From the NCBI GenBank assembly GCA_013362835.1, contig JABFVJ010000404.1, forward strand, positions 1 through 20,960: DNA of 20,960 nt. The letters are read 5' to 3'. The notes under the pieces are model-generated. The model saw only the letters and a program-made list of their open reading frames with translations. It was not told where the DNA came from and ran no database searches. Shown here in pieces: positions 7,165-14,247 of the stretch (position 1 is the first letter of the stretch; every line of letters begins with the position of its first letter). Both the position numbers and the translations under genes were made by a program. The DNA comes from Nonomuraea sp. GTDB taxonomy: Bacteria; Actinomycetota; Actinomycetes; Streptosporangiales; Streptosporangiaceae.

Positions 7165-8714
7165 CCATCGCCCCCTTCCTTCTGGGCCGACCGCCTGCGC
7201 CGCAGCTCGGCACGGAATTCGGCCAGCATGGGATGTTTGTCGTTGCGTTCCATGATCGATTGCTCGAGTGCCAGGGCCGGACGGATGATGAAGTCCGTAA
7301 GGTACTCGTCCCCCAGCTTTCGCAGGGCATTCGTACCGATCTGGAGCGCCTCGTTGATGTCGCCGTCGAGCAGGCGGCACTGAGCCTGGTCGAGCCTGAT
7401 CAGGGTCTGGTCGAGGATGTGGTCCTCGTACTTGCCGAGGGCCTGGTCGAGCACGACCTCGGCCTCGATCGTCTGGCCGAGCTTGGTGAGCACGTCGCCC
7501 TGGTAGAAGTAGAGCTGCTTCTCGGTGTAGCCGAAGGCGACGTCTTCCTGCTCGTCGCTCTTCATGTGGGAGAAGGCGCTGCGCGCCCGGGCCAGCGCGC
7601 GCTTGGCCTGGTCGACGACCTCCTTCTTGCTGTCGGTCCCGGAGAGCATCGCCAGGGCCCGAGCCTCGACGACCGGGGCCATGGCCTGCGCCGCGCACGG
7701 CGTCGCGCCGGCCAGGTCGCGGCTCTTCTTCGCCAGGTTGAGGGCTTCGCGGGCGTCGCCGTAGTAGAGGGGGACGAGCGACTCCCTGGCCGTGATCCAG
7801 GCCCGCAGCGCGCGGTCGCCGGTCTCGTCGGCGGCGATGCGGCCGGTGCGGAAGTAGGACCGGGCCAGCCGGTGGTCACCGAGGTTGATCATGACCATGC
7901 CGCTCAGCCCGGCCAGCTGCGCGGCCATGCGGCACAGCCGGTCCTGGAGGTCGATGGGCTGGCGGCGGGACAGCGCCGTGCGGACCGCGCTCAGCTCCAG
8001 CAGCACGTCGCAGAGGAGCCGCAACGGGGGGGTCGTCGTGTACTGGCGGCCGAAGGCGACCGTCGCCTCCTCCCACTGGTCGAGCATCGCGGCCGACACG
8101 GTGGCCGACACGAGCGTCTCGTCCATGCGGCGCCTGATGCCCTCGCACGCCCCGAGCACCGGCCCGTCGAACTGCTGGGAGAGCGAGGCATCGGTGTTGA
8201 GCAGATTTAACAACGTACGGCGGAGGATGTTCTCGTCCTCCTGGGCGTCGACCTCGGGTATCACCTGCTGGATCATCAGTTCCCGGTGCAGCGACGCCGA
8301 CGTCGCCCGCTGGCCGCCCTCGCCGAGCATGCCGGGCATCCGGTGGCCGTGGCCGCAGATGCACGGCCCGTCGAAGCCGAGCTCGATCGGCTCGACGCGG
8401 TAGACCATGCACAGATAGTGAAGATATTCGGGCCCGGGGCGCTTGAGCCCGCTCTCGTAGGCGGACAGCAGCGTCTCTCCGATGCCCGGCGGCGCTTTGG
8501 CGTCACGTTCGAACAGCGCTCGCACCTGTTCGATCACGTCCGCGAGCGCGATGCCGTACGAAAGGCGGTGTGATTTGATCCGCGTCGTGCTGAACTGCGG
8601 CGAGCACGCCTCATGGATCTCTTCGGCTATCTGGGCGGATGTACGCCCGACGGCAAGGCCCTTGGCCCTGATCTGCCGGGCGATCTCCGTTTCCCTGTGC
8701 TGTCTGCCGGACAT
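7161..8714 (-). CDS. XRE-type transcriptional regulator with TPR-like helical C-terminus
   Basis: This is a 517-residue protein. Residues 1-115 form a DNA-binding region of XRE type with an unusual insertion: RTSAQIAEEIHEACSPQFSTTRI, then LSYGIALADVIEQVRALF, then TLLSAYESGLKRPGPEYLHYL and MVYRVEPIELGF. A CxCxHxH motif follows at 118-124 (CICGHGH), a possible metal site. The remainder is helical with TPR-like pairs (for example EKQLYFYQGDVLTKLGQTIEA), as in peptide-sensing regulators. The start at 8714 is chosen because of GAGAGGGG a few bases upstream; an in-frame start 20 codons earlier has no such site. Codon 169 (8208-8210) is TTA, suggesting bldA-dependent translation if that tRNA behaves as in Streptomyces. 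It overlaps the acetyltransferase gene downstream by 4 bp. Targets and ligand are unknown. Confidence 0.8.
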   Translation of the reverse strand: MSGRQHRETEIARQIRAKGLAVGRTSAQIAEEIHEACSPQFSTTRIKSHRLSYGIALADVIEQVRALFERDAKAPPGIGETLLSAYESGLKRPGPEYLHYLCMVYRVEPIELGFDGPCICGHGHRMPGMLGEGGQRATSASLHRELMIQQVIPEVDAQEDENILRRTLLNLLNTDASLSQQFDGPVLGACEGIRRRMDETLVSATVSAAMLDQWEEATVAFGRQYTTTPPLRLLCDVLLELSAVRTALSRRQPIDLQDRLCRMAAQLAGLSGMVMINLGDHRLARSYFRTGRIAADETGDRALRAWITARESLVPLYYGDAREALNLAKKSRDLAGATPCAAQAMAPVVEARALAMLSGTDSKKEVVDQAKRALARARSAFSHMKSDEQEDVAFGYTEKQLYFYQGDVLTKLGQTIEAEVVLDQALGKYEDHILDQTLIRLDQAQCRLLDGDINEALQIGTNALRKLGDEYLTDFIIRPALALEQSIMERNDKHPMLAEFRAELRRRRSAQKEGGDG

Positions 8715-8795
8715 CCCGGCCCCTCTCCCGATGCCTCGACCGGTTAGCGACTGGTGACTCAGCGTAGCCTTCACGTAGCTCTGCGCCTAGAGACG

Positions 8796-8824
8796 ACTAT
8801 GAACCAGTGAGGGCCGCTTGGAAA
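8796..8824 (-). promoter_or_regulatory. Possible promoter of the XRE regulator
   Basis: On the minus strand TTTCCA (8819-8824) and CATAGT (8796-8801) are separated by 17 bp, each matching four of six sigma-70 consensus positions. They lie about 80 bp upstream of the regulator start, in the gap before the small plus-strand gene. Support is by pattern only. Confidence 0.3.
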
Positions 8825-8932
8825 CGTGCTCATCAAGCCTACGGTTAAGGATCGTCCCCCGAGGGACTGTTTCTTACAACCCATGAGGGAATAGCCACTC
8901 CCTGTGATCGATGCGGGCCGTTGCGTGTGCTG

Positions 8933-8938
8933 TTGACT
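8933..8938 (+). promoter_or_regulatory. Possible -35 element of the small companion gene
   Basis: TTGACT lies about 50 bp upstream of the GTG at 8987. No good -10 hexamer is found at the expected distance (8955-8962 reads CACCAGCA), so this is at best half a promoter. A GTCCC-CCGA-GGGAC hairpin followed by TGTTTCTT (8854-8874) lies upstream on the same strand. Confidence 0.25.
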
Positions 8939-8986
8939 TGAGCCATGTTTGGCGCACCAGCAACGATTCCTAGGGAGGACAAGAAG

Positions 8987-9271
8987 GTGACGGACGACAA
9001 AATCGGGCATCTACAGCGCCTCGTTTCCGAGCTCGGCGCTCGCGGGCTTCTCGCGCGAGTGGTCCAGACGCAGAGCGGACGGCAGTTCGTACGCGTCATC
9101 AACCCGAAGGCGACGAGCCTGTCCGAGAACGTCACCTGTCGGCCGGCGAACGCGTCCGAGCTCCCCGACTGGTGGTACTGCTGGTCCTGGGGGGAACCGA
9201 TGCACACGGCCGACGACCCGGCTGGTGCCGCGACCAAGGTCGCACGCGTGCTCGCCGCGGTGGGAGAGTGA
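8987..9271 (+). CDS. Small companion protein of the XRE regulator
   Basis: This 94-residue protein starts at the GTG at 8987, preceded by GGGAGG (8973-8978) at a suitable distance; an ATG at 8945 in frame lacks a ribosome site. It has an N-terminal helix (TDDKIGHLQRLVSELGARGLLARVV), a strand pair ending QFVRVINP, a central VTCRP, and the aromatic patch WWYCWSWGEPM, then a C-terminal helix ATKVARVLAAVGE. From memory, small proteins with an RVINP-VTC-(W)xWGEP layout are common beside XRE-type regulators in actinomycetes, where several such pairs affect development. Here it is divergent from the regulator gene across 272 bp. Biochemical role unknown; it probably binds or modulates the regulator. 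The coding call is strong; the role is inferred. Confidence 0.75.
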   Translation: MTDDKIGHLQRLVSELGARGLLARVVQTQSGRQFVRVINPKATSLSENVTCRPANASELPDWWYCWSWGEPMHTADDPAGAATKVARVLAAVGE

Positions 9272-9340
9272 CGACGCGGTGAACCGGGTGGAGCGCAGCC
9301 ACCACGGCTCACCGCACCCACGGCGGCCTCTCGGAGCCGG

Positions 9341-9392
9341 CGGGGTGATCGGTGCGGAGGGCGTCCGGGATTCCGGAGCCCTGATCACCCCG
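9341..9392 (+). terminator. Long compound hairpin after the small companion gene
   Basis: Outer arms CGGGGTGATC (9341-9350) and GATCACCCCG (9383-9392) are perfect complements. Inside, GGGC (9359-9362) pairs with GCCC (9378-9381), and TCCGG-GATT-CCGGA (9364-9377) closes the tip. The right side is almost continuous and the left has one larger bulge. It lies 70 bp past the small gene. No T-run follows, so termination is inferred; a structured RNA element is the alternative. Confidence 0.5.
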
Positions 9393-9407
9393 TCGGTTCC
9401 GGCCCTT

Positions 9408-9429
9408 CGCACGGGCGGTGTCCCGTGCG
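9408..9429. repeat. Inverted repeat, 8-bp stem
   Basis: CGCACGGG (9408-9415), loop CGGTGT, CCCGTGCG (9422-9429). The arms are perfect and GC-rich. It begins 16 bp after the preceding compound hairpin and could act with it as a tandem terminator. Confidence 0.5.
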
Positions 9430-9498
9430 CCCACAGCAGCCCGCCGGGTACGCCCCGCGGGTGACAGGGGGGCAGGTCTCCCCGTTCGGAACCGGTGC

Positions 9499-9524
9499 GG
9501 GACACGCTTCCGGGTGTGTGTCCC
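9499..9524. repeat. Inverted repeat, 9-bp stem with one wobble
   Basis: GGGACACGC (9499-9507) pairs with GTGTGTCCC (9516-9524) around an 8-nt loop, with one G-T pair. It is the third repeat of the row. Confidence 0.4.
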
Positions 9525-9552
9525 CTCCGAGCCGTCCGTCATCGGAGCGTCT

Positions 9553-9579
9553 GGTCTCTCCCTCCGCGGCCCAGAGACC
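9553..9579. repeat. Inverted repeat, 7-bp stem
   Basis: GGTCTCT (9553-9559) and AGAGACC (9573-9579) are perfect complements around a 13-nt GC-rich loop. It is the fourth repeat of the row. Confidence 0.4.
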
Positions 9580-9617
9580 CGGCGTCCCCGTCTTCCCCGG
9601 CGTGATGTGACGGCGGC

Positions 9618-9675
9618 CGGTTCGGTCAGCGGTATTTTTAGATCCAATTGGACTGATTTGCCGCTGACCGAACCG
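9618..9675. repeat. 15-bp perfect inverted repeat enclosing an AT-rich palindrome
   Basis: CGGTTCGGTCAGCGG (9618-9632) is the exact reverse complement of CCGCTGACCGAACCG (9661-9675). The 28-nt interior is AT-rich and itself contains the 10-bp palindrome TCCAATTGGA (9643-9652). It ends 22 bp before the start of the channel gene and just before its ribosome site (GAGGGGG, 9682-9688). It could be a dimeric regulator site, an mRNA 5' structure, or a miniature mobile-element remnant. Confidence 0.6.
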
Positions 9676-9697
9676 CTTCCTGAGGGGGATCCACCTA

Positions 9698-10708
9698 GTG
9701 TTCCTGTTGGTGACACCAGGGCCATCACCGACGCCTACACCGTCGTCGCCGCTGCAAGACTTGGACAAGGTGAGCACGCAGATGGCGCAGAGCTGCCAGG
9801 GTGACACGGTGATCTGCGCGCCTCTGGTGGAGTGGCTGAAGAACATCTCGTGGGCGCCTTCGTGGGCGCCGCTGCTGGCCAGCCTGATCACGATCCTCCT
9901 GATCCTGGTGCTCGGCTTCGTGGTGCGCAACATCTCCCATCGGGTGATCGGCAAGGTGGTGAACCGGGCGGCCGTCGGCGGAGCGCTCACCAACCGGTTC
10001 CGCAGGGGCGCCGCCACCGACGGCATCGACGCGCTGCTGCACGAGCGCCGCAAGCAGCGGGCCGAGACCATGGGGTCGGTGCTCAAGCACGTCGCCTCGA
10101 TCGTCATCCTCGGCACCGCCGTGCTGACCGTGCTCGACCGGCTGACGATCCCCATCGCGCCCCTGCTGACCAGCGTCGGCATCCTGGGCGTGGCGATCGG
10201 CTTCGGCGCGCAGGAGCTGGTCAAGGACTTCATCGCGGGCATGTTCATGCTGCTGGAGGACCAGTACGGCGTCGGCGACGTGATCGACGCGGGCGCCGCC
10301 GTCGGCACGGTCGAGGCGGTCACCCTCCGCGTCACCCGCCTGCGCGACGCCGACGGCCGCGTCTGGTACGTGCGCAACGGCACGATCACCCGCGTGGGCA
10401 ACGAGTCGCAGGGCTGGTCGCGGGCCTACTTCGACGTCCCGGTGGCCTACGACGCCGACATCACGGCGGTGCGCGCGGCGCTGGAGAACGTGGCCGAGGA
10501 GATCTGGGCCGACCCCGAGTACCGCGAGAGCGTGATCGTGGAGCAGCCGCAGGTGTACGGCGTGGAGCAGCTGTCCGACAGCGCGCTGGTGTTCCGCATC
10601 ACCGCCAAGACGCTCCCGTCGAGGCAGGCCGAGGTCGCAAGGGAGATCCGGCTCCGGGTGAAGTCGGCCCTGGACTCCGCCGAGATTCCCATGGTCGCGA
10701 TCTCATAA
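9698..10708 (+). CDS. MscS-family mechanosensitive ion channel
   Basis: This 336-residue membrane protein should open under membrane tension to release solutes during hypo-osmotic shock. Hydrophobic segments are at about 57-78 and 130-150, followed by the conserved pore-lining helix and its neck (GILGVAIGFGAQELVKDFIAG, about 161-181), which is the diagnostic MscS signature. The beta domain (VGDVIDAGAAVGTVEAVTL, then RDADGRVWYVRNG) and a C-terminal alpha-beta domain follow. The N-terminus is Pro/Thr/Ser-rich. The GTG at 9698 follows GAGGGGG at 9 nt; a GTG at codon 5 is an alternative. The next gene starts 9 bp after the stop, so it is probably co-transcribed with glbO. Confidence 0.92.
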   Translation: MFLLVTPGPSPTPTPSSPLQDLDKVSTQMAQSCQGDTVICAPLVEWLKNISWAPSWAPLLASLITILLILVLGFVVRNISHRVIGKVVNRAAVGGALTNRFRRGAATDGIDALLHERRKQRAETMGSVLKHVASIVILGTAVLTVLDRLTIPIAPLLTSVGILGVAIGFGAQELVKDFIAGMFMLLEDQYGVGDVIDAGAAVGTVEAVTLRVTRLRDADGRVWYVRNGTITRVGNESQGWSRAYFDVPVAYDADITAVRAALENVAEEIWADPEYRESVIVEQPQVYGVEQLSDSALVFRITAKTLPSRQAEVAREIRLRVKSALDSAEIPMVAIS

Positions 10709-10717
10709 GCTGGGAAC

Positions 10718-11098
10718 GTGACAGAGACCTCCTTCTACGACGCCGTGGGCGGTGAGGAGACCTTCCGCCGCCTTGTCCACCGCTTCTACGAGGGCGTCGC
10801 GGAAGACCCGCTGCTCCGGCCGCTCTATCCCGAGCCCGACCTGACGGGCGCAGAAGACCGGCTGCGCGGGTTCCTGATCCAATACTGGGGCGGCCCCAAC
10901 GCCTACAGCCAGGAACGCGGCCACCCCAGGCTGCGCATGCGCCACGTGCCGTTCGTGATCGGCGAGGCGGAGCGTGACGCCTGGCTGCGGCACATGCGTG
11001 ACGCGGTCGACTCGCTAGGGCTGCCGGAGGAGCAGGAGACGCGGCTCTGGGACTATCTGGTCTACGCCGCCCACAGCCTGGTGAACTCGCCCACATAA
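10718..11098 (+). CDS. glbO: Group II truncated haemoglobin
   Basis: This 126-residue protein is of full length for the family and very close in pattern to mycobacterial GlbO. It starts [12 protein letters not shown], contains the group II stretch [13 protein letters not shown], then [11 protein letters not shown], and ends AAHSLVNSP. By alignment with remembered GlbO, the key haem-pocket residues are present: TyrB10 at 24, TyrCD1 at 37, proximal HisF8 at 76 and TrpG8 at 89. It binds haem and O2 or other diatomic gases and is usually linked to O2 handling or redox protection. The GTG start 9 bp after the channel stop has only a weak GGGA upstream, so translation may depend on the previous gene. 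Confidence 0.95.
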   Translation: MTETSFYDAVGGEETFRRLVHRFYEGVAEDPLLRPLYPEPDLTGAEDRLRGFLIQYWGGPNAYSQERGHPRLRMRHVPFVIGEAERDAWLRHMRDAVDSLGLPEEQETRLWDYLVYAAHSLVNSPT

Positions 11099-11114
11099 CG
11101 GGCATGACCGCCAC

Positions 11115-12623
11115 ATGGATATCCCCTGGTGGCGCGATGCCGTCGTCTATGAGATCTATGTTCGCAGCTTCGCCGACGCCTCAGGAGACGGCGTCGGCGA
11201 CCTGGCCGGGGTGCGGGAGCGGTTGCCGTACCTGAGGAGGCTGGGGGTCGACGCCATCTGGCTGACGCCGTTCTACCCTTCTCCGATGGCCGACGGCGGC
11301 TACGACGTGGCCGACTACCGCGGCGTCGATCCGCTGTTCGGCACGCTGGGCGACTTCGACGCCCTGGTGGCCGAGGCGCACGAGCTCGGGCTGAAGGTGC
11401 TCGTCGACGTCGTGCCCAACCACAGTTCGTCCGAGCATCCGTGGTTCCAGGCCGCGCTGCGCGGCGAGGGGCGCGACCGGTACGTCTTCCGCGACACGAT
11501 CAACAACTGGCAGTCCACGTTCGGCGGCCCGGCGTGGACGCGGGTCCCCGACGGGCAGTGGTATCTGCACCTGTTCGCCCCCGGGCAGCCCGACTTCAAC
11601 TGGCGCAACCCCGAGGTGCACGCGGAGTTCCTCGACGTCCTGCGGTTCTGGCTGGACAAGGGCGTCGACGGGTTCCGCATCGACGTGGCCATGGGCCTGT
11701 ACAAGGCCGAGGGGCTGCCCAACGTCGGCGACCAGTCGTTCAAGTCGGTCTCGCCGGTCTGGGGTCAGCCGGAGGTGCACGGTGTCTACCGCGACTGGCG
11801 CAGGCTGCTCGACTCCTATCCGGGCGAGCGCATGGCCGTGGGCGAGGTGTGGACCGACAGCGCCGAGGACCTCGCCCTCTACGTACGCCCCGACGAGCTG
11901 CACCAGAGCTTCAACTTCGCCTGGCTGCAGGCGCCCTGGTCGCCGACGGCGTTCAAGAAGGTGATCGACGACACGCTGTCCTCGGTGCCGTTCGCGACGT
12001 GGGTGCTGTCCAACCACGACGTCGTACGCCATCGCACCCGCTACGAGACCGCCGATCCCGGCACGGGCCTCGCGCGGGCCAGGGCGGCGCTGCTCACGAT
12101 GCTGGCGCTGCCCGGCTCGGCCTACCTCTACCAGGGCGAGGAGCTCGGCCTGCCGGAGGTGACCGACCTGCCGGACGAGGCCAGGCAGGACCCGGTCTTC
12201 TTCCAGTCGGAGGGCAAGCTGCCGGGACGTGACGGCTGCCGGGTGCCGATCCCGTGGTCGGCCGAGTCCCCGTCCTACGGGTTCTCGCCGGCGGGGGTCA
12301 GGCCGTGGCTGCCGCAGCCGGCCACGTTCGCGGAGCTGACGGCCGAGAAGCAGGAGGGCGACGCGGACTCGACGCTGGAGTTCTACCGCCGGGCCCTCGC
12401 CTGCCGCCGTGACCTGGCAGGATCGATTCCTTACACCTTGGAGTGGCTGGAGTCCCCCGAGGGAGTGCTTTTCTTCTCCCGCGGGCCGCTCATCTGCGGA
12501 ATCAACTGCGGCACGGAGGCCGCCCGGCTGCCCGAGCACGACAGCGTGCTGCTGGCGAGCGGTCCGATCGCCGGAGGGCTGCTGCCGCCGGACACCGCCG
12601 TGTGGCTGCGCCGGGAGTCATGA
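11115..12623 (+). CDS. aglA: GH13 alpha-glucosidase
   Basis: This 502-residue cytoplasmic glycoside hydrolase starts with WWRDAVVYEIYVRSFADASGD, typical of alpha-glucosidases and oligo-1,6-glucosidases. The four GH13 regions are present: DVVPNH (98-103), GFRIDVA with nucleophile Asp190, GEVW with acid/base Glu244, and SNHD with Asp302. It probably releases glucose from maltose-type or 1,6-linked oligosaccharides; trehalose synthase activity is less likely given the length and sequence pattern. It lies 16 bp after glbO, an order also known in mycobacteria. The ATG at 11115 has no strong ribosome site. The end overlaps the convergent MFS gene in the hexamer TCATGA. Confidence 0.92.
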   Translation: MDIPWWRDAVVYEIYVRSFADASGDGVGDLAGVRERLPYLRRLGVDAIWLTPFYPSPMADGGYDVADYRGVDPLFGTLGDFDALVAEAHELGLKVLVDVVPNHSSSEHPWFQAALRGEGRDRYVFRDTINNWQSTFGGPAWTRVPDGQWYLHLFAPGQPDFNWRNPEVHAEFLDVLRFWLDKGVDGFRIDVAMGLYKAEGLPNVGDQSFKSVSPVWGQPEVHGVYRDWRRLLDSYPGERMAVGEVWTDSAEDLALYVRPDELHQSFNFAWLQAPWSPTAFKKVIDDTLSSVPFATWVLSNHDVVRHRTRYETADPGTGLARARAALLTMLALPGSAYLYQGEELGLPEVTDLPDEARQDPVFFQSEGKLPGRDGCRVPIPWSAESPSYGFSPAGVRPWLPQPATFAELTAEKQEGDADSTLEFYRRALACRRDLAGSIPYTLEWLESPEGVLFFSRGPLICGINCGTEAARLPEHDSVLLASGPIAGGLLPPDTAVWLRRES

Positions 12624-13769
12624 CCCCGGGCGCCTCTCACCGCGGACGGGGATCACCGGCAGCGAGAGCACCGCGCAGGCCAGGCCCGCCGCGAACGCCG
12701 CCCAGTACCCCGTCCCGGTGATCAGCGCCCCGGCCAGCGGGGTCACGGCCAGGGCGACGACGTTCTGGACGGTGTTGTGCGTGCCGAGCACCTTGCCCGC
12801 CCAGGCGGGCCCGGCCAGCTCGCCCGCCGCCAGATAGGCGAGCCCGTTGCCCGACACGGTGAGCACGGAGGCGGCGGCGAGCATGGCCGGGCCGGGCCAG
12901 GAGCCGGTGACGGTGCCCGCGACCAGCAGGGCGAGCACGACCAGGCAGCAGGAGGTGAGCAGCAGCAGGGGCCGCATGCGCAGGCCGAGCCGGTCGGACC
13001 AGCGGCCGACGGCGACGCGTACCACGGCTCCGGCGATGGCCGAGAGGCCGAACAGCCTGCCGGCCGCGACGCCGTCCCAGCCGTAGAGGCCGACGAGGCA
13101 GGTCACGCCGTACGTGCTGACCACGATCTGGGGCACCGCGTGCAGCGCGCTGGTCGCGTGCACCCGCCAGAGCACCGGCTGCCGGTACGGCGAGCGCGCG
13201 GGCTCCGCGCTCGCCCCGGCGACCGTGTGCGGCGGCTCGGCCAGGAAGAGCGCGGCGAGCACGGCGGCGAGCAGGCTGACGGCGGCGCACACGAGCAGCA
13301 CGCCGGACAGCCCGTGGGCCCGCGCGACCGGCGGCAGCACGAACGCCGCGACGGCCATGCCCAGCGTGTAGGAGACCTGCCGCAGCCCCATGGCGACCCC
13401 GCGCTCGGGGGGACGGAACCAGCGCAGCACGATCCGGCCGCCGCCGACCATGGCGGCCGAGCCCGCCGCCCCGGCCAGCGCGAGCAGCACGATCACCGCC
13501 CAGGCGGGCCCGGCGAAGGCGACGGCGGCGAACAGCAGGGCCGCCAGGCCCACGCCGGCGCCCAGCACGATCCGCTCGCCGTGCCGGTCGGCGAGCGCGC
13601 CCCAGGCCACGAGCGCGACCAGCACGCCGATGGCCGGGGCGTTGCCGATGATCCCGGCGACCGCCAGCGGCACCCCGAAGTGGCGTTCGATCTCCGGCAT
13701 GACGAGGGGCAGCCCGAAGAGCCCTAACGTGACGCTGGCGTGGGCGTTGACGCCCAGCCCGAGCATCAC
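12618..13769 (-). CDS. MFS transporter, 12-helix type
   Basis: This 383-residue membrane protein has about twelve hydrophobic helices. The loop between helices 2 and 3 carries motif A (GALADRHGERIVLG, about 57-70), and a weaker copy lies in the second half (GRWSDRLGLRMRPLLL). The start is GTG at 13769 or ATG at 13766; neither has a clear ribosome site, and the thioesterase stop is 29 bp upstream, so it is likely the last gene of an operon. The substrate is unknown; the sequence does not show whether it imports or exports. The 3' end overlaps aglA by six bases. Confidence 0.88.
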   Translation of the reverse strand: MMLGLGVNAHASVTLGLFGLPLVMPEIERHFGVPLAVAGIIGNAPAIGVLVALVAWGALADRHGERIVLGAGVGLAALLFAAVAFAGPAWAVIVLLALAGAAGSAAMVGGGRIVLRWFRPPERGVAMGLRQVSYTLGMAVAAFVLPPVARAHGLSGVLLVCAAVSLLAAVLAALFLAEPPHTVAGASAEPARSPYRQPVLWRVHATSALHAVPQIVVSTYGVTCLVGLYGWDGVAAGRLFGLSAIAGAVVRVAVGRWSDRLGLRMRPLLLLTSCCLVVLALLVAGTVTGSWPGPAMLAAASVLTVSGNGLAYLAAGELAGPAWAGKVLGTHNTVQNVVALAVTPLAGALITGTGYWAAFAAGLACAVLSLPVIPVRGERRPGS

Positions 13770-13798
13770 CCAGCGCCTGGCGCCTGGGGATTCCAGGG

Positions 13799-14233
13799 TC
13801 AGTCCTGCGTCGAGTAACGCTTGAGCTGGAGGAGCTCGTCCTCGGTGAGCCGGCGCGGGGCGGCGCGTTCGACGTCGTAGGCCACGATGACGGAGGTGGC
13901 GGTCGCGTAGACGGTGTCGTCGTCGCGGATCTCGTAGGCCAGGGTGAAGCGGACCGGCCTGATGCCGGTCACCCAGGTCTCGACCCTGATCGGGTCGGGG
14001 CGCAGGCCGAGCGGGCGCCGGTAGTCGATCTCGTGGCGGGTGACCACGAGCCCGCCGAGCGGCTGCTCGCCGGCCCTGACCGGATCGACGGCGAACATGG
14101 CGAAGCGGGCGTCCTCAAGGTAGTCGAGGAAGCGCACGTTGTTCACATGCCCTTGGGAGTCGATGTCGGCGAATCTGACCATGCGGGGGAAGACGTGCCG
14201 TCGCGCCGGGGAGGGTTCTGCCACGTCAGACAC
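13799..14233 (-). CDS. Acyl-CoA thioesterase, hotdog fold (4HBT-like)
   Basis: This 144-residue protein has the 4-hydroxybenzoyl-CoA thioesterase-like pattern FADIDSQGHVNNVRFLDYLEDARF (21-44), with the active-site acidic residue at Asp23 or Asp25 and the following HVNN, then YRRPLGLRPDPIRVETWVTGI, a typical hotdog strand pair. It should hydrolyse an acyl-CoA to free acid and CoA. The GTG at 14233 lies 14 bp after the stop of the DHA2 exporter gene and 29 bp separate it from the next MFS gene, so it sits inside a three-gene operon. The nearby acyl-CoA genes suggest that it acts on an intermediate or end product of that pathway; the chain type is unknown. Confidence 0.88.
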   Translation of the reverse strand: MSDVAEPSPARRHVFPRMVRFADIDSQGHVNNVRFLDYLEDARFAMFAVDPVRAGEQPLGGLVVTRHEIDYRRPLGLRPDPIRVETWVTGIRPVRFTLAYEIRDDDTVYATATSVIVAYDVERAAPRRLTEDELLQLKRYSTQD

Positions 14234-14247
14234 CGTACCCGTTCCGG

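Larger units (their letters stand above)
9272..9697. other. Intergenic region rich in inverted repeats, no credible gene
   Basis: These 426 bases separate the small companion gene from the mechanosensitive channel gene. Open frames here overlap one another and lack ribosome sites or recognisable protein features. The stretch holds five separate inverted repeats, listed individually, in one row from 9341 to 9675. It probably contains the terminator of the upstream gene and the promoter and leader of the channel gene, and could encode a structured RNA. Confidence 0.6.

Noticed and set aside
9418..9804. A plus-strand open frame of 128 codons reaching into the channel gene
   Set aside because: It lacks a ribosome site, is Arg/Pro-rich, overlaps four inverted repeats and enters the channel gene in another frame.
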